Program-made: the position numbers and the translations under genes | Shown here: piece after piece, positions 33,709-45,596 of the stretch | Numbering within the stretch: the stretch's first letter is position 1 | Layout: the number at the start of each line of letters is the position of its first letter | Notes under the pieces: model-generated | Told to the model about the DNA's origin: nothing | What the model saw: only the letters and a program-made list of their open reading frames with translations | The model's database searches: none | From: Torreya grandis | Taxonomy: Eukaryota; Streptophyta; Pinopsida; Cupressales; Taxaceae | Assembly: GCA_037957365.1 (NCBI GenBank) | Contig: JARHVA010008412.1 | Location: 372,001-436,000 of the forward strand | DNA length: 64,000 bases | Reading direction: 5' to 3'

Positions 33709-36700
33709 TTGAAAATCTTGCCAACTATTGTAGTTGGTTTTCCACAATCAGCCTCTCTAGATTCCATGTCTCAGAAGGATATGCAATTCAAATCAAAATT
33801 CCCTAGAGTGACTCTTCGCTTAGAGTCCAACACTACTAAAATAACTGATACAAATTTATGTCACATTAACCTAGGGACTTATGGATCCAAATTAATGTAT
33901 AGTTGAAGAATGAATAGATCTAGGGTATTTATGACTCTAGCCTTCCACAAGTAGTATCCTTTCCACTAACTATCAAATCCTTGAGTTGGTTCTTAAACTA
34001 TCCCAACATTATGATCTTGACAAAAGAGAGGTGGTGAATGACAAAGGAAAAAATATTTTGAATCTACACCCTGATTTCATTATTCATTTTTTTTAATACT
34101 AGAGTTTGAGATCTATCTCAACATAAATCTAGAGACATCCTAGTAATTATTTAAAGACAATAGAGATGGATGTCAAAAAATTATTAACAAATAATGGCTT
34201 AAGACCCCCAAGGCTACCTCCACCAGATTGTCAAAGACATTGGTAAGAATTGATTTCAAATATGAAGTGGGAGATATAATAATTTTTCTACATAATATTA
34301 CTATTAGTATTAATGCCAAGAACTTACAAGAATGGATGTACCAACACATTTGGGTCATCTGTCAGAATGCCTAATACATCCATTAGGCTTAGATTATTAG
34401 TGACTCCCTCCATAATCAATTGATGGAGGTGTAGAAAACTATAAATTTATTCATGACTTTCTACCTTATATATATTTTGGACAAAGGGAGATATTTCCTA
34501 GGCCTCAATACAGTACTTGATGAGATAAATAGAGTATACACCTATTATCCTAAGCTTACATTGGGAGCTAGTAGATAACATTTTTGGAGAGTCAATGATG
34601 CATTCATATATTGGATCATTATCATGTTTAATAAAGAGCTTGGGAGAATAAGATTCTCAAATACATAAGTTGTAGAGATCACCAAATGGGGATCCTAATT
34701 CATTCAGTTCTATACCTATTAATATATTAGGGTAAGCAAATTTAGTGGCTACCTATACACACTCCCAATATATGCTAGTGATAGGTGGGCACTAATGGAC
34801 TTACTATTGTGGAGATCCAAAATCTTCTATCTAATAGGCACAAGTTGGGAATTCATTTCCCAATTAGTAATGGTAGACACACATGCCCCTCCATTTTCAA
34901 GGCCAATTATGCTCATGCAAAAATGTGACAAATAACCCTAAGAACTTTGGAGCCTAGGACATTCTTTGATGTTTATGAAAACATCACCAACACACTAGGA
35001 GTTTCCATATACTCCCATGTTCCATATTTTGAATATTATTAGGAGGACTTATAGGGTGAAGATAAAGGTAGATTGAAGGAACATTTATTATGACCCTGGA
35101 ATAGGTCAAATATTATGATTTGGCACCAATCCTAAATGACTTGGTGGATGATGAGTCCCTAATGGACCCAAACTACTACAACATATCATCACTCAAACCC
35201 TTCCATGAGTAAGGTGGTTAGTTCATGAATCCTTCTCTTTGATTGATAGAACAACACTTGTGATCAACAAAATGATCAATTGGTTGAGAATTAAAGGGGT
35301 TTAAGTAACAAAGGATATAGTGGGTATTAGAGAGAAGATATTGAATCTCAAATAAGAGGGTCCTCCATCATCATAAGGTCCCACTGACATAATAGGTAAA
35401 TAATCAAAAGTGCTAGTTACCTCCCATAAGAAGAAGAAAACTAAGGCCAACAAGGGGTAGTTAAACAAATAGGGGTTAACTGTAGATCAACTAATTAACA
35501 TCTCATTAGAGGATACAAATATAGTTATATCTTTTAAGGCTTCAATCCCATATCATTCATAATGACAACCCCTATTTCTATAGTTCACCCATCACCTATT
35601 TATATTTTTATTGAATCCCCAACACCTCCACCTCCTATTTCCACTCCCCCTACATCTCAGGTTTCCACTCTACCTCTCATCCCCACTAATTTACCTACCA
35701 TAATAATTCCATTGCAACCAGTACAATCAATTCAAGTGGACAGTCAAGGTCCCCCATCAATGGATACTAAAGTTTCCACTCCACTTTCCCTTCCTCCAAT
35801 TTTAGTCCCTCCTTCTATTTCAATCCCCTTTTCTATTCCATTCATAATCCCTTCCATTACATCCCCATTGATTTATAAAATAACTCAATAATATATAGCC
35901 ATGGACTCAATCATCCTGAATTTAGTTTCACTGGTCATCCCAAATCTTGGCATAAGTGCTACTTCATCTTTATCCTCTTTCATCTTCCCTACCTTACCAA
36001 CCTTAAGTGTTCCAACACATTTAATTGGTTAATTTAATACTTTGGCTTCCACACTTCCACTAGTTCCCAAGTTCAGAGTCTCTATTTCTATTCTCTCCAT
36101 AGTATCAATTCCATCTTCCACACCCCTAATAGACATAGTTGTTTCCATTACCCCCACCTCTTCCACTTTTGTAGTTTTCATAACACCTTTAGTGGAGATA
36201 GGATAAACACAAGTTATTGATGCAAAAATGGATTTACAACTTACTAATGGAGATGTAATTCCATGGGCATATGCTAAGAAATCAATGAAAACATTAACAT
36301 AAGACTCCACACTTATCACAGTGCCTACTAGTGTAGTAACCACAACTATAGATTCTTAGGTGATAGTATCCATGTAGCAAGATTATACCCATAGTTAGCT
36401 AGCATAAATAGTAGGAAGGAAGAAAAAGTAAATTATTTCCCCAAGTACACTAGACTTTAGTCTTTTAGATGTGAAGAATAAGTCCAATTCTACTCCCTAG
36501 ACCTTCTCCACAATTTTGTGTGATGATAAAAAGGAAAGATATGTTGACATTATAGTCCCCCCACCAGACAAACCAAAGGAAAATATTATGGTGGGGACTT
36601 TTAGATTTCAAATATTCACCTTGGATGACCAATAAGGGAAGGACTTAAAATGATGTTCAATCTAGCATCAAGTCCCTCTTTGAGAGAATAGATAGTGACA

Positions 36701-37576
36701 AAGTCACCAAAGATGAGTTAAAAATTAAGATTGATCAACTCATAACTACACTAAAAAAATTCATAGATCCTAGTGGATCATCAGTACAACCTCAATCAAC
36801 ATAACCAATCAACCAAATCCTAGATCAAACAATAATAGATGTAGTGAATGAAATTTTAAGAATGGGAAGGATAATAAATAATGGTTAGATGAACTCATTT
36901 CCAATGGTAATAAGATTATTTCTACAATAGTGGACCATTATATAGTTCTAAGGGAAAGAAGGATTAACATGAGAGAACTGGCCAATAAGTATGAGAGAGA
37001 AATATAAAGTTTGAATCTCTATTATCCCATATTGATAGCTGTAGACTCTATTAACATTGACATCCTCGTTATTGAAGGAATACAAAAAATGATGGAGAAC
37101 AAGAGGAATTGGAAAAATATAGACAATTTAGAATTAAGTTGCTGACAAACATTACACACAAAGTCAAGGTTTTACATGATAAGGCTATTGATATGTTGTA
37201 TGACATAGAATAAATGTTGAGTAAATTGTCATGTAGGCTAGTGGATGATGAAGATAACCCCTTTATAATAGGAGAGGTTCAAATAAAATTCAAGGAAGTA
37301 GTTGAAAAATAATATGCTAAAACTATAGTCTCTACCTTAAGTTAAATCTATAGCTTCATTAGGTATCAAAATGCATTGGATAAGATGGGTAAAGAGATGC
37401 AATAAATCAAGGATTTAAGGTGGGAACTTTTTGATACATTAGCAGATTGTAAGATTACCAACCTTTACTCCTTTGGTATAGATGAAGATAAAATCCAAGA
37501 TATTCTCAAGTCCTTTGATGAATATGTCTAGAAGTCAAAAGCTGAAAAAGACCAGAAGGTAGAGGAAGTATTGTAA
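33709..37576 (+). pseudogene. Long decayed ORF of unknown function in block E
   Basis: I do not recognise this protein. Coding-like text starts near ATG 33709 (MKILPTIVVGFPQSASLDSM), with stops and frameshifts after 33906. The part at 34200-34930 looks globular (VGDIIIFLHNITISINAKNL; ASDRWALMDLLLW). The segment 35562-36355 is strongly Pro/Ser/Thr/Ile-rich, open for 109 codons at 35562-35891, and likely disordered. The last 300 codons (36640-37576) are Lys/Glu/Asp-rich and helical, ending KAEKDQKVEEVL and TAA at 37574. The layout of globular part, disordered part and coiled coil resembles the LTR ORF of element A, though residues do not obviously align. It might also be a host-gene relic. Confidence 0.5.
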
Positions 37577-38864
37577 ATTGATTAATTTATTTTTGTTGAA
37601 ATGATTTCATATATTGTATTCTCAATATTGTAAAAACATTTTAAAGTTTCATATCTTGTAATTAAAACTATATTTTATAGCTCTTTTGAGAAAGAGACAC
37701 ATGTATTTTACACTTTATTTTTTTTGACAAGTTCGAAACTATAAAGAGCATTATTTCAAATCTCACTTTTCATTTTGATAAGTTATAATTGCTAAAAGTT
37801 GTAAATGTACATATTGAAAATTGAAAATTCAATTTTGATAAAGTGACATGACTTGAAAGTTGTAAAAGTCTCACTTGTAATTTTCAGGTTAAGGTTTTTC
37901 AAAAAGTGACTTGATTTATTGCTAAGTTATCTTTTGTTTGAACATTTATTTCCATTTTGGGTTCCACCCATTTGCATGAAGAGTTTTATAGCTACATGAA
38001 AAAGACCCTAAGCATTGTATAAATGTTCCTCAAGTCCATCCACACCATACCAAGTTGAATATCATGCCTATATTTTTCATTCATTCTTACAAACCATTTA
38101 CCAAGTTAGAGGATGCCACAAATAGGAGATCATCCCTCTTTTTTCATGAATTTCTAGATTTGCATGATTTTTTCTACTTGGCATTGAAATTTTGATAACT
38201 ATATCTCATCTATGAGATATTTTTTATAAATATGGGAAAAAACCCATAGCCCATGATATCTTTTTTCTATTAGTAATATATTTCTACATTTTAAATGTAT
38301 TTTCTACAAGCTGTAACCTAGAGAATGAAATAAATTGAAGATTTTGCATTTTTTGTTTGAGAAATCCCTGTGTATGCAAGTTATTTCAATATTTGTGGTA
38401 GTTTAATTCTTATTTAAGTCACAATAAATTAATATATGGTATTTTAAACCCTTATAAAATATATGTTGATTAAAATAAAAGAAGCTTTTCTCTTTTATAA
38501 AAAAATAAAAAAATATTGTCTTTGATTTCCCATATGTATGAGTTTGTGATCAAACAAAATTCAATCTATCTTATATGATATTGTGTTCCCTAAATCAAGC
38601 ATTATAATTAACTAAAAGATATTTGGTACAATCACCATTTTAAATTTTACAAGTTTCATTTCTCAAAATCTTTTCCCAGTCAAACCCTAGTTTAGAAATT
38701 AGAACACTAAAGGAACATAATTTCTATAAAACTATTATTTTATCAGTTGTGAGAGATTTAGTTAAAGGAATTTGACCTTCTCTAGATATTAACCTCAATT
38801 ATTCAACATCCCATATCTTTGGAATTTTTCCATTGTATCATTATTTTTTTGCACATTGAGCTAC

Positions 38865-38874
38865 TATATAAAAG
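38865..38874 (+). promoter_or_regulatory. Possible TATA box near the right end of block E
   Basis: TATATAAAAG lies about 1.3 kb after the ORF and about 320 bp before the presumed right end, where an LTR core promoter would be expected. Single-copy evidence only. Confidence 0.35.
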
Positions 38875-39190
38875 AATAGGTATAAAACCTATGTGATAAC
38901 ACTATGTTCAGCCCTAAACCATTGTCTATAAGAACTCACTTGATATTATGTTTTCTAATAAATACCTTGATATATAATGGGTTATTATAGTTTGGAACAA
39001 GTGTGGACATGTCTTTTTGATCAAACGTGACTTGTCAAAATGAAGACAAATAGCCTACAAGGTTCTAAAACTATTCAAGATTAATAGCATTAGGAATCAT
39101 GGATTATTGTAAAAGGTCATTAAAAATTATATAAATGGAATTTATATATATGTAAAAGATATAAAATAAAAATATACATAGGTGTTTTAC

Positions 39191-39940
39191 TCAATTAGTC
39201 TGATAAACTATGAGACTTTTCAATAGTAAGATGAGATGGCTTAGCCTTAACTAGTATAATATTTGGATTTGGATCTAAAAGCACAATGTTCACATTGGGT
39301 TTAATGTTAGAATAAAATGGAAAAGGGATATGAAGGGTAACTCTTGAGTGTTTATTTGTTATTGTGCAACCTAGAGGTGTCAAGGAGATAGTATAATTAA
39401 AAGATGAAAGCAAAGGGTCTTAGAGGGTGACTCACAAGCATCTAGTTGCATTGGAATAATTTTGAGTTGATGAGGAACCATAAATTAGAGAAAGGATGAG
39501 GTATATAAATATTAACCCATGTAAATAGAGGGTAATATAATTTCATTAACTCTATGTGGAATTACTAGAGGGAGAGGGTATTAACCCTATTATAATGGGT
39601 CTCCTTCCTTAAGTAACATGAGACAGTTCATAAGATTTAAAATTAACTATAGAAATGTGGTTTTAGAAATGAATCCCAAGGTATTGTTATAGTCTTAATG
39701 CATGTTTTTTTAACACAAGTTATTATCATGGGTATTATGATCCTAATTATGATCAAGTTAATTATGATTCTAACCTTGAGTCTAAATTTTCCACTAATTC
39801 TATCCTTGGTTTTGATTGTTCCTTGGTGGTTGTTAATTATGTTGAGGAAATGGATATTTGTAGATCCCCATATCTTCATTATTATCTTGTAGAGAAATTT
39901 TAATCTCAACTTCACCACTCTCAATCATATATTTAATAAG
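39191..39940 (-). pseudogene. Element B gag-protease linker
   Basis: Minus-strand coding-like text joins the gag knuckle to the protease that continues at 32125. It includes an Asn/Gln-rich stretch (about 39650-39900) and a 72-codon open frame at 39195-39413 (NVNIVLLDPNPNIILVKAKP). No conserved motif is seen. Similar low-complexity spacers separate Gag and protease in Tat-like elements. Stops are frequent. Confidence 0.45.
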
Positions 39941-41600
39941 GTGTCACATTTAGATGCAACAATAAGCACCATGACCAATAACATGATGGAAGTTACAAAA
40001 TTCATTTTCTTTATACCAATCTAGCTTTGGTTGATTTATAAGAAATGGCATTGGGATAAGAAATATAATTAGGTTAGCTAATATGAGATTTTGAAACACT
40101 TCCAATTTGTTAAAGACTCTGAATTGATTATGGAATGTCCTCCATGGTGGAAATATTTGAAAATTGGCTAGTGGATTAGGTAGAACTAATTTCACATTTG
40201 GAGCTGGTAGAGCTTGTACCATTTATATGTGTTTTTATTTAGTTAATTTGTTCCCTACCATATTATTATTCTTATTTAAACCCTTATTTTTATCTTGTAC
40301 AACTATTTAAACTGGTGATTGGGTTTGATTTGACATTTGACCCTACACATAAATCTTGATAAGGCCTTTGGTAATAAGTGCCTTCTAAATCTACACCACT
40401 TTGTTTATGATTTCTTCAAATGTGTTTACACAAGAAAGCTATAGATTATGCATGACCTTAGGGTGTAAGTTATATGCAAAAATGTCTACCAACTATTTAT
40501 CTATCATTATATGTTGAAAGTGACCAGTTAGTGCTCTCCACCACTGTAGATATCCTATGAATCTTTCTCCATTATGTTGTTTGGAATTTCAAAAGTCAAC
40601 AATGGTAAATTCATGTTCAATATTGTATGAGAAGTGGTTGACAATTTTTTTACATAAGTCATTACAATATGCAATTGATCATTTGGGTAACTTAAGTATT
40701 CAATCTAAATCTTATCCTACTAAACTTCATGGAAAAAAATGAAGAAAATAAATTATACTATAAGAAACCTATTGGCATAACACAAAGAATGCCTGAATGT
40801 GTTCATGAGGGTCTCCCTTTCCTTTATATTTTTCAAATTTAAGTGCCTCAAAATGAAATGGAAAGGAAACTTAGATAATACTCAAATCAAATGGATATGG
40901 ACATATCTCATCGAATTTTCACTTATTGACTCTATTATCTATCTCTTATCATGAAAAAAAATCCTTCATATAATTCCACTCTTACATGTTTGGTGGATTC
41001 ATGGGTGGAACATAATTCTATTGGGGTGGTATGTGCCCTTGTTGTTGCATGGATTTGCTAGGGATGTACACCCTAGGATCCATGATTTTATTTTGGTTCA
41101 TTCTTTGAGTCAAGTAAGTAAGCCATTAATTCTTAGGTTGATAAACATTACCCAAATTTGGTTACCTTTAATTAAATGTGTTTTACTGATTTTGGGGAAT
41201 TTCCTGGTCTATTTACCAATGTACATGTTATTTGAGACAAACTAGCCATATTATTTTGAAGGATATATTTAATATGCACTAAATATTTTTTTCCTTGATT
41301 TTGTGAAGGGACAAGAGGTTTTTGATGATTGAAAAATGTATTTTATATGTATGGAAAAACATGTTGCAGAACCTCTTATGTCTTAGGTTGTTCAATTTAG
41401 ATATTTTGATCCATTATAGTTATGTTCTTAGTTAAAGTTTGTTGCATTGGTTCAATCACATTTCCCTATTCCTTGGAAGCATAATTATGTATTTAAGTGG
41501 AAACTAGAGAGTCTATCAAGTATGTGATAAGTTGGTCTGCATATCATTGACTTATCTTCTTAATCTTGGTGACAAGATCATGGTCATTAGGTTTTGACTC
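39941..41600 (-). pseudogene. Element B gag
   Basis: Read on minus from the right: a Pro/Gln-rich N-terminus, then FHFEALKFEKYKGKGDPHEH (about 40880-40820), the Gag fold start. Next come HEFTIVDF, NGERFIGYLQWWRALTGHFQ (about 40580-40520) and VDIFAYNLHPKVMHNL (about 40490-40445) with CVNTFEEII. A zinc-knuckle-like FCNFHHVIGHGAYC lies at 39960-39995, where gypsy Tat-type Gag has CxxHxxxGHxTxxC. The open frame 39950-40222 covers the last part. Frameshifts and stops show it is dead. Confidence 0.75.
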
Positions 41601-44391
41601 TATGAGTAATTCCTTACATTTTTTAAAAGTAATGCCTGATTTTGCAATGTGCATGAGGGATTGTTCTCATTTTTTCTCTCCTTATCTAACTAAGGTATGT
41701 AATTATTCCATAATAAATTATAATGGTAATCTAGCACTTGATTCTATCAACCTTAGGAATGCTTCATCTTTTTCCTCTTAGGTTTAATATTCTAAAGTCT
41801 TCCTCAGATCCCATGGTAATGGGAATGCCCTCAAATACCACGTAATTGTATTAATCATCATAAAAGTGCTCCTCCTCATATATAGGTCTATAAGATACCC
41901 CACTATGAGTACACCTTTGAGTTATGTCTAGAAATTTGTTATCTACATTTGGCAAGATTTGGAAAATGTTTTACAAATGTAAAACAAAGGTGTGTTTTGA
42001 TTTTCTCTAAGCAAGTGTCAAGATATAAAAGAGACTATAATAAAAGGAAGTGGCATAGTGCCACAAAATTAGAAGAATGTGATCATAAAATTACTTAACC
42101 TTTGGTAGGGTTGAAATCCTATAAATTGGGAGAGGGTATGATAACTCAAAAAACCTAAGTGTAAACTAGTACACCAAACATAGATTAAGAGATATGTCAA
42201 TATCATAAAAGATAGTTCAACTTCAACAAGTTTTTACTAGAAAATTAAAAGGAATCCCTTTGGATTAGGAAGATGACAATGTGAACTAAGAAACTCAAAA
42301 TGTGAAAACAAGCAATAATTATTAAGTATAAAACTAAGACCAAATGGGCAACACAACACTACCACATGATGATAGAAGGTAGTATAAAATGTTTTCTATA
42401 ACTTAGAGTGTGATCGATACATAAGATAGCATAAGTTCATAATGATCAAATGATTATGAGTCTATAAATGACCTTCAATCCAAATGGGAAATTGAACTCG
42501 AGTTAACTCAAGTCAAGTACAAATGGAAAAAATTATTAACACATCGACCTAGAAATTAAAAAGGTGCAATTCCAAATTTGAACTATCAATGAAGGACTTA
42601 AATATTTTTGGAATGTGGTTTAAACTCAAATGAGAAACATAACTACATTTTTTAGATAATACAAACACAATGTTTAAGATGATGATTTGAATAAGGCAGA
42701 GATGATCTAGATTTGACCAACATAAAACCTCCTTGTTCAAGAAATGGTAGACTATAAATGTGTTTGGTTATGATGTTTTTTGTCCAAAAACAAGTTTTAG
42801 AATCAAATAAATGACTAAGTAAACAAAGTAAAAGAACAATACAACTAAGTAAATCATCCTAATCCCTAAACTAACAAGGTTGCATCATATTATTGAAATC
42901 CATCTATATACATGCACTTGGGAGGATTTTAAATGTTAATCCATAAATAAAAACACATGAATTAGTAGGTATTTTACACCCCCTTGTCCCACTATATTGT
43001 ACAGTGACATGGAACTTTAGATTACTCACCCTGCATCAATAATATGTCCATGATAAGTGGGGTTATTCTAAAACTTAAATTTTCAATTGTTTAGATGGTT
43101 TAAAGAGTGGATAATGCTATAGATGCCTCACATAAATTGGATCTACATCAATAAATTTACTATTAAAAGGTATTTTCCTTTTCAAAACCACTACATCCAT
43201 CAATTTAGTAGTGTATCACAATGTTTGAATTACCCTTATGATCTGAGTTGGATTGCCACTAATAGAGTTTGCTTAACCATTCAAGAAATGTCCCAATGGG
43301 TCAACCTCAATTTGTATACCCTTAAAGTAAATGTCAAGAGATGAAACCTTGAGTCAAAGCTTCCCTAAATAACTCATGAAAAGGTTATAAACTCCCCTAT
43401 ACAAGCCAAGATGCATAAAATAAATAATCTAGGTGGAAAGACTTTAGAGGTTTTTTGTAGATCACCCAAACCATATGGGTTTTGGGGAGATCCTAATCAT
43501 AATGAAAAGGTGATTTTTTTCACCCAAGTTCCATAAGTGGGATGGAGGGAGATCATATGTGCACTCTTTGTTTTTAAAAAAAACAAATAATTATTGATTT
43601 AGCATAAAAGAAAACACTTTTGAAAAGATTGAAATTTAAGTGAATGTTAGTTTTAAGCACAAAACTGAAATGTTGAGTGAAATTCTTGGCCCCTTGGCCT
43701 TACTTTGTAAAAACTTTGAAAAACTTCATAAAAAAATTAAATAAACCATCTAAGTTCCTTTTAAACACCAAATGGAAGGTTAAAGACTTAAATCATGATC
43801 AAATTTTGTCTCTTTTCCACATAGGTCTTAAAAGGGTTAGAGAGTTCCCCCTAATTTGAAGACTAGTTGATAATGAAAAAAATGAGTTTTATAAATTAGC
43901 TTAGGTTTTCTATTTTTTATACATAGAGACTGGTGTCAGTCAATAGTGACTGATGTTAGCTGTAACAAGACCAATGTCAGTCATAAACAAACTGATGTTA
44001 GTATAAAATGACTGATAATAGTCACTTGTGAACCCTTAGGCAAAAATATTTTTGATAAAAACACTTGTTATCCTAAGGTTAGAATAAAATATCAATAAAA
44101 ATCTCTAGATCATGGAATAAATACTCAAATAGATACTTATAAACCAAAATAACAATCTATAATTTTGAGAAAAGTTCTAAAATGTGATTCTTAACCATGT
44201 CTTTTCTTGAAACCTAATTGATATCAATTATCCAAGACAGATTTTGATTACATAGAAATAACATCGGTCCCTATGTGACCTGTGTATCAACAAAAAATGT
44301 TCAAAAACATGGGAAAATTATCATAAAATTTTGATTTTACGCATTTTCATCACTTTTTAAATTTTTTAAGATTGTCAAAGTGTATTCTATA
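41601..44391. other. Unassigned AT-rich stretch, probably 5' flank of element B
   Basis: No recognisable protein or PBS was found on either strand. It lies upstream of B gag on the minus strand, so it may be B's leader and eroded 5' LTR. It contains the phased array at 43928-44023. Small frames present (such as 42549-42740 and 43677-43859) have no family features. Confidence 0.4.
43928..44023 (+). repeat. Five palindromic motifs at 20-21-bp spacing
   Basis: Copies of a 14-mer close to GACTGATGTCAGTC start at 43928, 43948, 43969, 43990 and 44010. Steps are 20, 21, 21 and 20 bp. The 14-mer is nearly its own reverse complement, and its core resembles TGACGTCA with the central CG deaminated. The inter-motif sequence is AT-rich and unalike. 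Confidence 0.8.
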
Positions 44392-45582
44392 TGTAATCAA
44401 AAATGCATCATGTCCATAAATCAATCCTAGATCAGATGGGATAGAGCACACCTACACTTCTAATTTGGGCATACAATTGTTAAGTGGGAGCATGACTAAT
44501 GTGAGGATCTACTAAACTTGATTATGGGATCACTTTTAATAACACACCATGTGAGATAGGTTTCCAAAGCCTATAGTCTAACACAATCACAAAACAACCC
44601 TAAAAGAGTCCTATGATTTAATATTTCACTAATATAATAATAAAAAAAGTAAATCTAATCTAGTGCACATCAAATCTTGTGGCACAAAGTCGGGGTTAGT
44701 AAATTAAAGTAATAAAAACATGTATAGGGAAATTTAAATAAAGTAAGTATGAGTAACACCCTAATACATATAATATGAAGAGTAATATTATTCTAACCAA
44801 CACTTATGCTACTTCTATCTACTTAAAGAGAGGAGAACAAAGTTATAATATACTTACCTAAATGTGAACCTATCGAGACTCAATATCTCCCTTGGCCAAA
44901 GGGGATTTGTAAGAGGTTGTTATGGTTCATAAGGATCACTTTGTTAGGCCAAAGCATCCAAGACCTATCCACAAGACTAGATTCCCCAAAATAAGAAACC
45001 TAAGTTAAGTCTCCTCAAGTAAAATGGTGAAAGAGAAGATTATGAAGAAGCACAAATGAATAATAACTCTTGATTGCATATTCTAATAATGACTGAAATG
45101 ACCTTGTATTTATAAGTATAACTTACCCTAAAATCATTTAGGAATGTTGGTTGTGCTAGGTTGACTTAGTCAACCTAGCACATTTTTGGGATAACTCACT
45201 AGGTTTGTGTTAGGTCAGTTGGGAAGCTAACAAACCAAAAGAGAGAAAATGTTTGAAAACTATACTAGGTTGACTAGATTGACCTAGTATGTTGAATAGA
45301 TCAAAATGGTGCCAAACAAGGAAATGAATGATAAAAAGAGGGAAAATACTAGAATACTATGCAAAGGAGGAAAAATATCTCAGGGAAAGGTCTTAGCAAC
45401 TAGTTGGATTGGTACTAATATGGAAAAAAGGGAAAACAATCTTGTGAAGCATAAAAGGTCTGCCCACCCCTTTCCTAATGCACCCCTTAGGATGTGCACT
45501 TAGATAGATTGAGTCTCAATAGGTTCCTACAAGATGTAAAGCAATAGTATTTGATAAAATTTGAAAATATTATGTGTATACA
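44392..45582 (-). repeat. Element C 3' LTR
   Basis: It aligns with 56507-57701 from TGTAATCAAAAATGCATCATG to AAAATATTATGTGTATACA (plus strand). In element orientation it starts TGTATACACAT and ends TTACA. It includes the palindromes at 45154-45180 and 45262-45290. Confidence 0.88.
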
Positions 45583-45596
45583 TATGCCCCACTCAA
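45583..45596 (-). other. Element C polypurine tract
   Basis: On the minus strand, TTGAGTGGGGCATA directly precedes the LTR start TGTATACAC. A short G-rich purine tract at this place fits a gypsy PPT. Confidence 0.65.

Larger units (their letters stand above)
32126..39190 (+). mobile_element. Block E: candidate solo giant LTR with an internal ORF
   Basis: This 7-kb plus-strand block separates the protease of B from its gag. Its layout mirrors the LTR of element A: a tandem hairpin array (32186-32683), repeated CCCAT..ATGGG motifs (33388-33620), a decayed long ORF (33709-37576), an AT-rich tail and a TATA box at 38865. I could not define clean TG..CA ends or a target duplication, and no gag-pol is inside. 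By eye I see no nucleotide match to A's LTR, so it would be a different family. It could instead be an unrelated insertion. Confidence 0.45.
30113..41600 (-). mobile_element. Element B: minus-strand Ty3/gypsy retrotransposon, interrupted
   Basis: Read on the minus strand, gag (about 41600-39941), a gag-protease linker, protease (32125-31741), a long linker and the start of RT (30290-30113) follow in gypsy order. The rest of RT and integrase are lost to the left, beyond the copia LTR. Block E (32126-39190) lies inside it. The 5' LTR was not found to the right. It is the oldest member of the stack, because others are inserted in it. Confidence 0.75.

Noticed and set aside
35562..36355. Pro-rich frame as a host extensin-like gene
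   Set aside because: There is no signal peptide and no SPPPP repeats. It is continuous with a larger broken frame in block E, so it is treated as part of that ORF.
41601..44391. 5' LTR of element B
   Set aside because: No partner repeat, PBS or TG..CA end could be shown, so it is left as unassigned.
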